Origin: Bacteroidota bacterium
GTDB taxonomy: Bacteria > Bacteroidota > Bacteroidia > Bacteroidales > Paludibacteraceae
DNA length: 62,658 bases
NCBI GenBank assembly: GCA_022708505.1
Contig: JAKIYP010000005.1
Coordinates: forward strand, 1 to 62,658
Direction of reading: 5' to 3'
Under the pieces are notes generated by a model. That model saw only the letters and a program-made list of their open reading frames with translations, did not search any database and had not been told where the DNA came from. Below are positions 1 to 8,082 of the stretch, in pieces. A program made the translations under genes and the position numbers. Within the stretch, counting starts at the first letter, position 1. Each line of letters starts with the position of its first letter.

Positions 1-368
1 AATTACACATGCATATACAAGCTATATTGAAACGAGCTCAGAAAAACCGGGGTAATATCATCAACGATGCCGGTAGTTGTGTGTTTATTGGAAATTATAA
101 ATTCGATATTTGCGAAGATACTTTAGAGTTACATACGCAAAAGCAGAAACTTACCAAACGGGAAGCGGATATTTTAAAGGTTTTGTATGAAAGTAAAAAT
201 ACCATTGTTTCCCGTGAAAGCTTACTCAGCTATTTCTGGGGAGATGCCGATTTCTTTCATTCCCGCAGTTTGGATGTGTTTGTGTCTAAACTACGCAAAT
301 ATCTTGTGCATGATACTTCTATTCAGATTATTACTGTAAAAGGTAAAGGGATTATGCTGAAGGTATAA
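1..368 (+). CDS. Response regulator, C-terminal winged-helix part (5'-truncated by window edge)
   Basis: This is the DNA-binding end of an OmpR/PhoB-type response regulator. The reading frame is open to the window start: codons before the first visible ATG (position 9) read L-H and continue the typical linker of receiver-wHTH proteins (LHxxIQAILKR). The visible part holds the whole Trans_reg_C domain: the beta strands around YKFDICEDTLEL, the segment LTKREADILKVLYE, then the recognition helix SRSLDVFVSKLRKYL and the C-terminal hairpin IITVKGKGIMLKV. The receiver domain with its phosphorylated Asp lies outside the window, so the partner kinase and targets are unknown. The family assignment is firm. 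The ATG at 9 is not the true start. Confidence 0.85.
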   Translation, partial: LHMHIQAILKRAQKNRGNIINDAGSCVFIGNYKFDICEDTLELHTQKQKLTKREADILKVLYESKNTIVSRESLLSYFWGDADFFHSRSLDVFVSKLRKYLVHDTSIQIITVKGKGIMLKV

Positions 369-381
369 TATGAACGCTTAA

Positions 382-1533
382 TTATCTTTTCATCTTTATC
401 AATTGCTTATACCGCTCCAATACCTCCTCTGCAATCTGCTCCCATGATTTGGTCAGTGTTCGTGCTGCTTGCAGGCCGGTTCTTCTCAAAAGTTCAGGTT
501 GAAGTGCTAATTCCTTCAGTTTAAGTGCCAGCGAAACGGGGTTGTCGTTGACCAAAAATCCGTTGTGATTGTCAGTAATCTGACTGGCTGCAGTCGCACC
601 CCGTATCATGAGCGATGGTGTGTATAATGCAGCGGCTTCCCTGGCCACCAATGCCCATGTGTCGTACAAAGAAGGAAATAGAAATAAATCGGCTGCCGCG
701 TAATAATCCCTCAATACATTCCGGTCGGTAATCATTCCGGTAAAAAACACCTTATCGCTAATATTCAGCGTGGAAGCAAGGGTTTTCATATCCTCAGCGG
801 CATAACCGGTACCCACGAAATACATCTTGAACGGTTGGTTGTATTGTGCCAGTCCTTCGAGGATAAACCGGAGGTTTTTCTCCCATACCAGCTGGCCGAC
901 ATACAGAAATACCAGTTCATCCTCCGGGATGTGTAATTTCAGCCGGGCGATTTTTTGGAGCAGTTCAGGTTCAGTTTCTGTACTGAAATCATTCCCGTTG
1001 TTCATCACTACGACCTTGCCCTTGTAGCCGTATTCCCGCAATGTTTCTTCCACTGCTTCCTGCGGAATCCACACCTCGTCGGCCTGGTTGTAAAAATAGA
1101 CCAGTTCCAGTAGCATCAGTTTGATGATGGCTTTGGAGTGCAGTGATTGCTCGAAATTATCTTTGTATTTGGAGTGAAAAGAGGCTACCAAAGGAATTTT
1201 CCTGTCGCGTGCAATTTTCAGCGCCAGCAGTCCGGAGGTAAACGGACAATGGGCATGAACCAATGAGAACGGGATGTTTTCAAGTTTGGACTGAAATGTC
1301 AGGTCGAAGTCGGGTAGTCCGAGGCGATATGGCTCCCTGTTGATAAGCGGCACGGATGGATAACGATACACCGGAAACGGATCCTGATCGATGTAATCAG
1401 GTGCTTTGGGTGTCACCACGCAGACCTGTTCGCCCTTGTTGTGCAGACAGCGGGCGTATTGCTGCACCGTAATCGCTACGCCGTCGATAATAGGAGGGTA
1501 GCTGTCGTTGAATTGTCCGATTGTTTGCATCAT
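382..1533 (-). CDS. Glycosyltransferase family 4 (GT-B fold)
   Basis: A 383-aa GT4-type glycosyltransferase, probably using a nucleotide-sugar donor on a lipid or polysaccharide acceptor at the inner membrane face. The N-terminal half shows the loop YPPIIDGVAITVQQYA and the acceptor-side VHAHCPFTSGLLA around residue 95. The C-terminal Rossmann half shows VFLYVGQLVWEKN and the donor-binding block FLFPSLYDTWALVAREAAA, the region of the family's E-x7-E motif with Asp in place of the first Glu. The overall pattern resembles 1,2-diacylglycerol glucosyltransferases, but substrate cannot be read from sequence. It lies 13 bp downstream of the ABC ATPase gene on the same strand, so the two may be cotranscribed. 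Confidence 0.8.
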   Translation of the reverse strand: MMQTIGQFNDSYPPIIDGVAITVQQYARCLHNKGEQVCVVTPKAPDYIDQDPFPVYRYPSVPLINREPYRLGLPDFDLTFQSKLENIPFSLVHAHCPFTSGLLALKIARDRKIPLVASFHSKYKDNFEQSLHSKAIIKLMLLELVYFYNQADEVWIPQEAVEETLREYGYKGKVVVMNNGNDFSTETEPELLQKIARLKLHIPEDELVFLYVGQLVWEKNLRFILEGLAQYNQPFKMYFVGTGYAAEDMKTLASTLNISDKVFFTGMITDRNVLRDYYAAADLFLFPSLYDTWALVAREAAALYTPSLMIRGATAASQITDNHNGFLVNDNPVSLALKLKELALQPELLRRTGLQAARTLTKSWEQIAEEVLERYKQLIKMKR

Positions 1534-1546
1534 AAACGCAGGTTAA

Positions 1547-2851
1547 TCACCCTGCAAAGCTATCAAAAAATTTCGTAACTCCCACCGACCCTTCTTCCGT
1601 TACATGCAATTCCAACACCTGCTCAGGCGACAAACCCGGCTCTTTTCTGTGCGATACATACAGGATGGCTGTGTTGGTTTCCTTGGCAATTTTATTGATC
1701 AGTTGGGAAAGCAGTGCCGCGCTTTGGTCGTTCAGGCCGGTCGAAGGCTCATCGAGAATGAGTACAGGAGGATGTTTTATCATCGCCCGGGCGATTAACA
1801 CCATGCGCTGTTTTACCAGCGATATCTGCTGAAAGGGAGCATCTTTTTCGTCAAATAATCCAATAACCTGCAACCATTCTTCCGCTGTTTTCTTTTCAAG
1901 ATGGGAGGGTTTTTGATAGAGTCCGACCGTGTCGTACAGTCCGGATACCAACATTTGCAACACCGTGTTCCTTCTGCTGAAGAAGTCGGTGATGGTCGGC
2001 GCAAAATAGCCGATTTTCTCTTTGATGTCCCACACGCTCTCTCCCGAACCTTTCTTTCTGCCGAAGATGTAAATCTCTTGTCCGTATGCCTTGGTGTTGT
2101 TGCCATAAATCATCGACAACAGGGTCGTCTTACCCGAACCATTGGGACCCACCAACTGCCAGAACTCACCCCGTTGAATTTTCCAGTTGATGTTTCGCAA
2201 TACCTTTTTCTCATGGTACGACACGTTTACATCCTTCATTTCGATGAGGACTTCGGGTATGGTATCGTATGCATGCGGACTGGCAGGTATTTGATAAACA
2301 TTGGTTGTCGCGGTTTCAGTTTGCTTCGCCAGATATTCTGCCATGGTCTGAATGGTGGAAAACTGATTATCCTCCACCTCGATTACCTGTGTAATAAAAG
2401 ACAATATATCAGCTCTACGATTGAAAATTTGTATAAACTGCATGCTTGCCGACAGGCTTTGCAGTTTCTCTTTCATTGCTTTCACGGAGGCGACATCCAG
2501 GCAATCGAACGGATTATCCAGTATCATAAAATCAGGTTGGAGCGATAAAAGGAAAGTAAACAGCACCTTCATTTGTTCCCCGCTCGATTTGGTCAGGATG
2601 TCTTTTCCGGCCATTGCCGACAAGGTCATTTGCTCATGCTGATATTCTTCTTGTATTAATTTCCGTAGCGTGATAGTGGAAAACAGCACGCCTGTTTTGT
2701 TTGTGAGTTCCGGGAATAAGTCAGCATAAGCGCCTTTCAGGATAGCCCGGATACATGAGTCCTTGTCGGAGTGGTCGGTGATTTGTATGGCGTAGTGGTT
2801 GGGCATGATGGTTGTGCAAGTTTTCCAATTCAGCTGTTGGTTTATTTTCAT
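1547..2851 (-). CDS. ModF/PhrA-like tandem ABC ATPase with degenerate first half
   Basis: A 434-aa protein of two ABC ATPase modules with no membrane segments, like the ModF/PhrA group. The second module is complete: Walker A GPNGSGKTTLLSM near residue 236 and Walker B VLILDEPSTGLND near residue 364. The first module keeps an SSGEQ signature remnant and a Walker-B-like FMILDNPFDCLDV, but I see no Walker A (GxxxxGK[ST]) before it, so it is unlikely to hydrolyse ATP by itself. The C-terminal LxVSHRKE is the H-loop region. Family members are linked loosely to molybdate uptake or DNA repair; the role here is unknown. The annotated ATG is the first in frame. Confidence 0.75.
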   Translation of the reverse strand: MKINQQLNWKTCTTIMPNHYAIQITDHSDKDSCIRAILKGAYADLFPELTNKTGVLFSTITLRKLIQEEYQHEQMTLSAMAGKDILTKSSGEQMKVLFTFLLSLQPDFMILDNPFDCLDVASVKAMKEKLQSLSASMQFIQIFNRRADILSFITQVIEVEDNQFSTIQTMAEYLAKQTETATTNVYQIPASPHAYDTIPEVLIEMKDVNVSYHEKKVLRNINWKIQRGEFWQLVGPNGSGKTTLLSMIYGNNTKAYGQEIYIFGRKKGSGESVWDIKEKIGYFAPTITDFFSRRNTVLQMLVSGLYDTVGLYQKPSHLEKKTAEEWLQVIGLFDEKDAPFQQISLVKQRMVLIARAMIKHPPVLILDEPSTGLNDQSAALLSQLINKIAKETNTAILYVSHRKEPGLSPEQVLELHVTEEGSVGVTKFFDSFAG

Positions 2852-2876
2852 CGGAATAAATATCCGCTGGTAGTTT

Positions 2877-3920
2877 TTATAGTATCGTGTAACTCACATT
2901 GCGTCCGCTTCCTTCTTTTTCAATCAATCCTTTGTTAAGCAACACAGACAAAATGCGTTTAACGGTTGGTGCAGGTATTGCCAATTTTTCGGAGATTTCA
3001 CTAGATTGAATATTGGGTCGGTTTTGAATAATTGTATAAATTGATTTTTCCTTCGGTGAAAGTTGTGTTTCCAAACCGCTTCGATTCAATTTCACCAATA
3101 GTTGCGATTGAATATTTGACAAGCAACTCAAAAAGAACTGTATCCAAACGGTCACATCTTCGTTGGGGCGTTGTGCCTGACAATTCCTAAGAGCCTGATA
3201 GTATTCATTTTTTCGGTTTTCGATTTCGTGTTCAAAACTCACATACTGGATCCATTTATAACCGTTCTTGAGTAATAAAAAAGTTGAAATCAAACGACTT
3301 AATCTACCGTTTCCATCTTGGAATGGGTGAACGCTTAAAAAATCATAGACAAAGGATGCTACTTTAACTAACGGGTGAACTTCCTTTTCTGTATTATACC
3401 AATTGAGCAATTGCCTGATTGCATCTTCGGTGGCAAATCCCGCTTCGGTAGTTTGAAAAATGATTTGTCTCGATCCGTCCGGAAATGAGGCTTCAACAGC
3501 GTTACTATGTACTTTATAATCACCTTTATGCCATTGGTCTTTGTCACTATATTTCATCAAACTGTTGTGTAAACTTTTAATATGATTTTCGGTAAGTTGG
3601 ATGTTTTTGTAAGATTCTGAAATCAAATCCAAGACTTCAAAATAACCGACGACTTCTTGTGAATCTCTGTCGTTAAGTTTTGTAATATCAATTTTTTTAA
3701 GCAACACATCAACTTCTTCATTGCTCATTGTGTTACCTTCAATGCGGTTTGATGCCCCTACACTTCGTACAGTAGCAATGCTTTTCAAGTCTTTGAGGTT
3801 TCTTTGTCCTTCTTTTCGTTCAATGGCAGTCCAATTTGCATCAAAACGATCGATTTCACTGATTAGGTTAATCAGTTTCCAATTGATATTCAGTTTGAAA
3901 TTATATACTTTATTTTCCAT
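2877..3920 (-). CDS. Fic-domain protein with N-terminal inhibitory motif and C-terminal winged helix
   Basis: A 347-aa Fic protein, a family that usually transfers AMP from ATP to target proteins. The catalytic Fic motif HPFQDGNGR is intact at residues 198-206. The inhibitory-helix motif [ST]xxxE[GN] is present as SNRIEG at residues 57-62, which places it in class II (inhibition within the same chain, N-terminal helix). The C-terminal ~65 residues form a winged helix-turn-helix (SSEISEKLAIPAPTVKRILSVLL), so it can probably bind DNA. The promoter region just upstream carries six copies of a GATACG(A/C) heptamer, which suggests autoregulation. No separate antitoxin gene is adjacent. Its cellular target is unknown. 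Confidence 0.88.
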   Translation of the reverse strand: MENKVYNFKLNINWKLINLISEIDRFDANWTAIERKEGQRNLKDLKSIATVRSVGASNRIEGNTMSNEEVDVLLKKIDITKLNDRDSQEVVGYFEVLDLISESYKNIQLTENHIKSLHNSLMKYSDKDQWHKGDYKVHSNAVEASFPDGSRQIIFQTTEAGFATEDAIRQLLNWYNTEKEVHPLVKVASFVYDFLSVHPFQDGNGRLSRLISTFLLLKNGYKWIQYVSFEHEIENRKNEYYQALRNCQAQRPNEDVTVWIQFFLSCLSNIQSQLLVKLNRSGLETQLSPKEKSIYTIIQNRPNIQSSEISEKLAIPAPTVKRILSVLLNKGLIEKEGSGRNVSYTIL

Positions 3921-4016
3921 TTTGATACGATTTGATACGCAAAGATACGATTAAGATTTGAATTTACAAGTATGAAATGATACGATTTGATACGATTATA
4001 TTTGATTATGATACGA
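3921..4016 (-). promoter_or_regulatory. Phased GATACGA repeats upstream of the Fic gene (candidate operator)
   Basis: Directly 5' of the Fic start codon are six copies of GATACG(A/C), at 3924, 3934, 3944, 3979, 3989 and 4010. The first three and the fourth and fifth are spaced exactly 10 bp, and the last is 21 bp from its neighbour, so all within a group face the same side of the helix. Several copies extend to TTTGATACGA. This is what a cooperative repressor site looks like. The Fic protein's own wHTH is the obvious candidate ligand, but that is inference. Confidence 0.6.
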
Positions 4017-4111
4017 AAAATGTATTGATCTCTTGTTTTTAATTTTTTTGTTTGTCAATTATGATTTTAGAGGGGGGCAAAGGGACAATAGCTGAGTGCG
4101 GGTTATGAGGA

Positions 4112-4422
4112 GGTTGCTTCGCTACGCTCGCAATGACGGGCAATCAACCAAGTGCGTACTTTCAGCGGGTTGCTTCGTCGGCTTCGCCGCCTCGCAATGA
4201 CGGGCAATCAACCAAGTGCGATTTTAGAGGGGGTTGCCACGTCGGCTTCGCCTCCTCGCAATGACGGTGCGTTGATTATGGTCATATATACGTCGCGCGG
4301 GCTTTTGCGGACTTATTGAGTGATTTGCAGCGACGGGTTCGGGGGACTATAGCGCCCGTCGCTGCAAAAAGATGATTGGTTGTGCAAGTCTTGGGCGACG
4401 GGTGTTTATTGGGTGCGATGAC
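4112..4422. repeat. Long direct repeat, copy 1 (flanks the BRO gene)
   Basis: About 310 bp, matched at roughly 90 percent by 5525-5846. It contains two sub-blocks built from the CTCGCAATGACGG element, with partners such as GGTTGCTTCGCTACG, followed by a unique segment with an 11-bp hairpin (GCGACGGG...CCCGTCGC around 4330-4370). The stretch 4021-4470 holds no gene I can support; the minus-strand BRO gene ends right beyond it. Confidence 0.8.
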
Positions 4423-4470
4423 AAAATCGAACTCTGCTTTCTTTGGATTTTACAACATCGAGGCTACTAA

Positions 4471-5313
4471 TCATTGTTTGTCTATTATGTTCTTCTTCTG
4501 TTTGTCAAGTTGCTTTGCATTCAGAGGTGTTACCACCTTTTTTCCGGTTTTTTCTTCAATTTCTCTTCTCGTGTTTCCAGCAATTGTCCCGCCTTGTTGA
4601 GCAATCCGTTTATTATCTTCGAATGATTTCGGTTGTTTCTCCTTAGAAATCTCTGTTGTTGTAGCTTCTGCAAGCATATTTAGTACCAGTTCCAAATTTG
4701 TCATGTGGTCTCGAAGGTTTTCTTTCTTTAGATTTTTCAGGTTTTTGTATTGCTTTGTTGAATAACCGCTCCATGCTTTGGTAATTTCATCGGTTAAAAT
4801 GGCAAATTCCTGTCCTTTTTGCACACCACGGTTTTCCCATTCGTCGGTTAGTTCTTTTCGGACTTCAATACTTTTCAAACGCTGGTTTATCCACTCTTTG
4901 CTGTAACCTTTGCGCAAGTATGTTTCCATTAAACGGTCTATTCCCAATTCGGGGTCTTCAATCTCGTCTATTCGTTCACGGCCAACCTGTGCCAACCACA
5001 TTTTAAAGGGTTCAGCTTTTGGCGATGGGATACTTTGGATTAACCGGAAAAGCTGTTCGGTATCAGCAACATCAGTTAACCGCATTTTACTATCGGCAGC
5101 TTGCATTTTCAAAGCGTGACAATTCGTCACGGTTTCATTTCCTTCTTCTTTTAGCCTCTGCTTCAATTTCCTCCAATACGCTTGTGGGTCAATGCTTTCA
5201 GATAATACACCCACAACATCAACGATTGAAAAATACCATTTTTCCTGCTCGTCGTCCCAATGTGTACGAATCTGCTTTTCGTTAAATAATTTTATGGCAG
5301 TTTTTTTGGTCAT
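4471..5313 (-). CDS. BRO-family / DinD-like antirepressor protein
   Basis: A 280-aa protein with an N-terminal Bro-N domain: the opening KTAIKLFNEKQIRTHWDDEQEKWYFSIVDVVGVL and the following YWRKLKQRL are characteristic, and FRLIQSIPSPKAEPFKMWLAQVG is a hallmark of this subgroup. Such proteins are found in phages and as chromosomal DNA-damage-inducible (DinD-like) genes; DinD itself inhibits RecA filaments. The C-terminus is lysine rich (EEKTGKKVVTPLNAKQLDKQKK). It stands alone between two long direct repeats, which suggests it arrived or was duplicated as a unit. Whether it acts in phage regulation or in DNA repair cannot be decided here. Confidence 0.82.
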   Translation of the reverse strand: MTKKTAIKLFNEKQIRTHWDDEQEKWYFSIVDVVGVLSESIDPQAYWRKLKQRLKEEGNETVTNCHALKMQAADSKMRLTDVADTEQLFRLIQSIPSPKAEPFKMWLAQVGRERIDEIEDPELGIDRLMETYLRKGYSKEWINQRLKSIEVRKELTDEWENRGVQKGQEFAILTDEITKAWSGYSTKQYKNLKNLKKENLRDHMTNLELVLNMLAEATTTEISKEKQPKSFEDNKRIAQQGGTIAGNTRREIEEKTGKKVVTPLNAKQLDKQKKNIIDKQ

Positions 5314-5524
5314 AGATATATTACTATTTTAATTATATCAAAATTTTTTATCTTCATATCAAGATGCAGATCCTATTATACGGCATAATGAGAGACTGCT
5401 TATTTAACTCAAATTTCCTCCAAAATTAGTAATAATTTCGTTTAACAGTTACATTTATTGAACTTTGGCATGTTAAAATCACAGGTTTTCGCAATTGTAA
5501 ATCACCAAGTGAGGGCTATCGTTA

Positions 5525-5846
5525 GGTTGCTTCGCTACGCTCGCAAAGACGGTACAATAACTTCGTGCGTACTTTCAGCGGGTTGCTTCGTCGCTCACTT
5601 TGTGAGCTCCTCGCAATGACGGGCAATCAACCAAGTGCGATTTTAGAGCGGGTTGCCACGTCGCTCACTTCGTGAGCTCCTCGCAATGACGGTGCGTTGA
5701 TTATGGTCATATATCCGTCGCGCGGGCTTTTGCGGACTTATTGAGCGATTTGCAACGACGGTTCGGGGGACTATAGCGCCCGTCGCTGCAAAAAGATGAT
5801 TGGTTGTGCAAACCCGGGGCGACGGGTGTTTATTGGGTGCGATGAC
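5525..5846. repeat. Long direct repeat, copy 2 (flanks the BRO gene)
   Basis: Second copy of the 4112-4422 sequence in the same orientation. It differs mainly in the GTCATTGCGAG-type sub-blocks (TCGCTCACTTTGTGAGC in place of TCGGCTTCGCCGCC), while the 3' ~150 bp from GATTATGGTCATATAT to GGGTGCGATGAC is almost identical. The stretch between the BRO start codon (5313) and this repeat is AT-rich with no gene. Confidence 0.8.
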
Positions 5847-6013
5847 CCCGTCATTGCGAGGAGGCGAAGCCGACGAAGCAACCACCCGTCATTGCGAGGA
5901 GCTCACAAAGTGAGCGACGTGGCAACCCGCTCTAAAATCGCACTTGGTTATTTGCCCGTCTTTGCGAGCGTAGCGAAGCAACCTCCTGTCATTGCGAGCA
6001 AAGCGAAGCAATC
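5847..6013. repeat. Inverted cluster of GTCATTGCGAG elements
   Basis: Four copies of (G)TC(A/T)TTGCGAG followed by GAAGC-rich ends (5850, 5889, 5960 and 5989) in the orientation opposite to the copies in the direct repeats. One contains GAGCTCACAAAGTGAGC, another GCGAGCGTAGCGAAGC. Together with 5525-5700 they can form a large stem. The motif is a widespread intergenic repeat in bacterial genomes; no protein is encoded. Confidence 0.7.
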
Positions 6014-6042
6014 TCCTCTTCAATTAAGCTTCCAAAGCAACT

Positions 6043-6270
6043 TCAACTTATCACCCAAACCGCATTTTCATAATGCTCCAAAAACTCATCCCTCTGCCAT
6101 TTTAGGGTTGTGTTGTCAATTCCTTCATCCCAAATATGCATTTTTCTGAACGATATAGTATGTGTTGCCAGTAAACCGTGATGTAGTAATAACGAAACAT
6201 CAAAATACTGGTACCTGTTGGCTTTGAGAAACTCAACTAATGCATGGGTGCTTAGGCTGGTTCTTTGCAT
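6043..6270 (-). CDS. Small hypothetical protein downstream of the XRE gene
   Basis: A 75-aa open frame I do not recognise. It lies 24 bp after, and in the same frame as, the XRE gene stop, so it could be its operon partner. The sequence is not obviously membrane-associated and ends in WQRDEFLEHYENAVWVIS. It does not show the RelE/HigB fold signatures that would be expected of a cognate toxin, and it may be a remnant of a longer gene. Start choice (ATG at 6270) is tentative. Confidence 0.35.
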   Translation of the reverse strand: MQRTSLSTHALVEFLKANRYQYFDVSLLLHHGLLATHTISFRKMHIWDEGIDNTTLKWQRDEFLEHYENAVWVIS

Positions 6271-6294
6271 AAGGTTTAAGCCTTTTAAAATGCA

Positions 6295-6600
6295 TTAAAG
6301 TTTGATTGAAAGCTCCAAATGTCCACCAAGTCCCAGCTCAATTATTTTTTGAAGTGTCGAAATGCGGGCTTCTTTAGTGTTGTTCTCAATCTTGGAAATG
6401 TATGATTTTGTTGTGCCAACTTTTGATGCAAGTTCCTCCTGTGTCATGCCTTTTTGAAGCCTTGCCTGATGAAGCAATGCGCCAATTTTGAAATTTTCAT
6501 ATCCTTGCTCTAATTCTTCACGCTTTTTTGACCCTCGTTTACCGTAGTTTTTCACTTTGAATTCTTCCAGTGTCATCAAATTTTGATTACTCGTTTTCAT
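6295..6600 (-). CDS. XRE-family HTH protein, HigA-like antitoxin type
   Basis: A 101-aa protein with a C-terminal Cro/C1 helix-turn-helix: LLHQARLQKGMTQEELASKVGTTKSYISKIENNTKEARISTLQKIIEL, residues ~42-92. The N-terminal charged stretch (KNYGKRGSKKREELEQGYENFKIG) is typical of HigA-type antitoxins paired with RelE/HigB toxins. In that arrangement the toxin gene usually precedes it, but here the upstream gene is a DNA methyltransferase 23 bp away. So it is an orphan antitoxin, an extra regulator of the restriction-modification locus, or paired with the unknown gene downstream. Confidence 0.75.
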   Translation of the reverse strand: MKTSNQNLMTLEEFKVKNYGKRGSKKREELEQGYENFKIGALLHQARLQKGMTQEELASKVGTTKSYISKIENNTKEARISTLQKIIELGLGGHLELSIKL

Positions 6601-6623
6601 ACGCTTCTTTTCAATGAAAGTTC

Positions 6624-7514
6624 TTAGGTTGCTTTTTTAAAACTAAGCTTTCTTTCATATTCAACACCCGGTTCACTTGCCAAAAACATTTCCAGTTGGT
6701 TTTTATTGTCAAATCCACGCAGTTTGTTTTTGTAGTTCCCGAATATATGTGGATTTTCAATTTCTAATTTTCTGTTTTTTGATATTGTCAGGAACTCTTC
6801 TTCTCTGTCAATACCAAGGAATTTTCTGTTTAAAAGATTAGCTGCTATTCCGGTTGTACTGCTACCCGTAAACGGGTCTAAGATCCATGCGTTCTGTTTG
6901 GTTGAAGCAAGAATAATTCGCGTAAGTAAGGCTAATGGCTTTTGAGTTGGGTGTTTACCACATGATTTTTCCCATGGAGCAATGGCAGGCAAACTCCAAA
7001 CGTCTTTCATCTGAGTGCCGCCATTGATTTCCTTCATTAATTCGTAGTTGTAATAATGTGAGGATTTCTTTGATTTACGCGCCCAGATAATAAACTCTGT
7101 GGAATGAGTGAAATATCTGCATGAAAGATTCGGTGGTGGATTCGTTTTTGCCCAAGTAATACAGTTTAAAATCTTAAATCCTAATTCTGTCAGCATTTGA
7201 GCAACCGAAAATATGTTGTGAAAAGTTCCACTTATCCAGATTGTACCATTGTCGGTGAGGTGGCTATGACAGGCTTTTAGCCAATTGAAGTTAAATTCAT
7301 TGTCTTTTTCAAAGCCTTGCGATTTGTCCCATTCACCCTTGTTTACACTTACCATTTTACCGCTCTGTACTGAAATCCCATCGTTCGACAGGAAATAGGG
7401 TGGATCTGCAAAAATCATATCGAACTTAAAATCAAATTGATTTAAAAGTTCAACACTATCACCTTGTAAAAGTGTAAATTCTTTGTCCGTTGATTTGAAA
7501 AAAGGTTTAATCAT
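6624..7514 (-). CDS. DNA methyltransferase, beta class (DpnA/M.MboIC-like)
   Basis: A 296-aa S-adenosylmethionine-dependent DNA methyltransferase of the N6-adenine/N4-cytosine type. The catalytic motif DPPYFLS is near residue 37 and the SAM-binding FTGSSTTGIAA comes late, near residue 212. This motif order (IV ... I) defines the beta class. It resembles the second methyltransferase of DpnII/MboI systems (DpnA), which in the family methylates GATC including single-stranded DNA. Its start overlaps the preceding 83-aa gene by 4 bp (ATGA), showing translational coupling. The matching endonuclease and Dam-type methylase genes lie at 8803-10588. Confidence 0.85.
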   Translation of the reverse strand: MIKPFFKSTDKEFTLLQGDSVELLNQFDFKFDMIFADPPYFLSNDGISVQSGKMVSVNKGEWDKSQGFEKDNEFNFNWLKACHSHLTDNGTIWISGTFHNIFSVAQMLTELGFKILNCITWAKTNPPPNLSCRYFTHSTEFIIWARKSKKSSHYYNYELMKEINGGTQMKDVWSLPAIAPWEKSCGKHPTQKPLALLTRIILASTKQNAWILDPFTGSSTTGIAANLLNRKFLGIDREEEFLTISKNRKLEIENPHIFGNYKNKLRGFDNKNQLEMFLASEPGVEYERKLSFKKAT

Positions 7515-7762
7515 AATTCAATTTTAGTAAAATGTTGATTAAACTCATCTATTGATTTAACAATAATTCTGTCGTTGAACCCTTCAAGAGTATCTGTCCA
7601 CCTAACGAGAACATTATTGTTATTGTAATCTACCGTGGGATCTATCTCGACTTTAAGACCCATATAATCCCAAATTTGCAAATCACTTGCCACTTCCAGA
7701 TAATCAGCTAAGGAGTTTATTTTTCCGTTAATATTCCTTGTACCGTGTCTATCAAATCTCAT
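7511..7762 (-). CDS. Hypothetical protein in restriction-modification locus
   Basis: An 83-aa protein I do not recognise, acidic, without membrane segments, with residues such as DLQIWDYMGLKVEIDPTVDYNNNNVLVRW. It overlaps the beta-class methyltransferase gene by 4 bp, so it is the first gene of that transcript. It starts 99 bp from the divergent controller-like gene. Its position suggests a part in regulating or assisting methylation, but nothing in the sequence states a function. Confidence 0.6.
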   Translation of the reverse strand: MRFDRHGTRNINGKINSLADYLEVASDLQIWDYMGLKVEIDPTVDYNNNNVLVRWTDTLEGFNDRIIVKSIDEFNQHFTKIEL

Positions 7763-7776
7763 ATTTAATGTTTTTA

Positions 7777-7807
7777 ATTGGTTAAAAGAGTTAATTTGTT
7801 ACTTTTG
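7777..7807 (+). promoter_or_regulatory. Bacteroidota-type promoter of the controller-like gene
   Basis: ATTG at 7777-7780, a 19-nt gap, then TACTTTTG at 7800-7807. This matches the -33 TTTG / -7 TAnnTTTG pattern of the phylum's main sigma factor. It lies in the 99-bp divergent region between the 83-aa gene and the XRE gene. Confidence 0.5.
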
Positions 7808-7861
7808 TGCAAAGATAATAATAATCATTTTTAATAACACACAATAAGTGTCTTTATTTGT

Positions 7862-8074
7862 ATGGAAAATGATATTTTAACACAATTTGGCAGCAGAGTA
7901 AAAGAGCTACGTACAAAAAACAAACTTACACAGGAACAGTTCGCTCACAAAACAGGACTGCATAAAAATTACATCGGTATGGTTGAAAGGGGAGAACGAA
8001 ATCCATCCTTGATTAACATACAGATAATAGCAAATGGGTTGAATGTTACGATTTCTGAGTTGATGTTGTTGTAA
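7862..8074 (+). CDS. XRE-family regulator, restriction-modification controller (C-protein) type
   Basis: A 70-aa protein that is almost entirely one helix-turn-helix domain: FGSRVKELRTKNKLTQEQFAHKTGLHKNYIGMVERGERNPSLINIQIIANGLNVTISELM. The length, the GLHKNYIGMVERGERNPSL block and the location inside a type II restriction-modification locus fit C-proteins, which delay endonuclease expression until the host is methylated. It is transcribed divergently from the 83-aa/methyltransferase pair and convergently with the 184-aa gene. I do not see a clean GACT/AGTC C-box, so control by this protein is inferred from context. Confidence 0.75.
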   Translation: MENDILTQFGSRVKELRTKNKLTQEQFAHKTGLHKNYIGMVERGERNPSLINIQIIANGLNVTISELMLL

Positions 8075-8082
8075 ATTATCAT

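Noticed and set aside
1813-2548. Long frames antisense to or shifted within the ABC ATPase gene
   Set aside because: Shadow frames; the sense frame has full ABC motifs.
5643-6149. Frames with NHPSLRGAHKVSDVATRSKIALG and similar
   Set aside because: They are translations of GTCATTGCGAG repeats and intergenic DNA with no protein signature.
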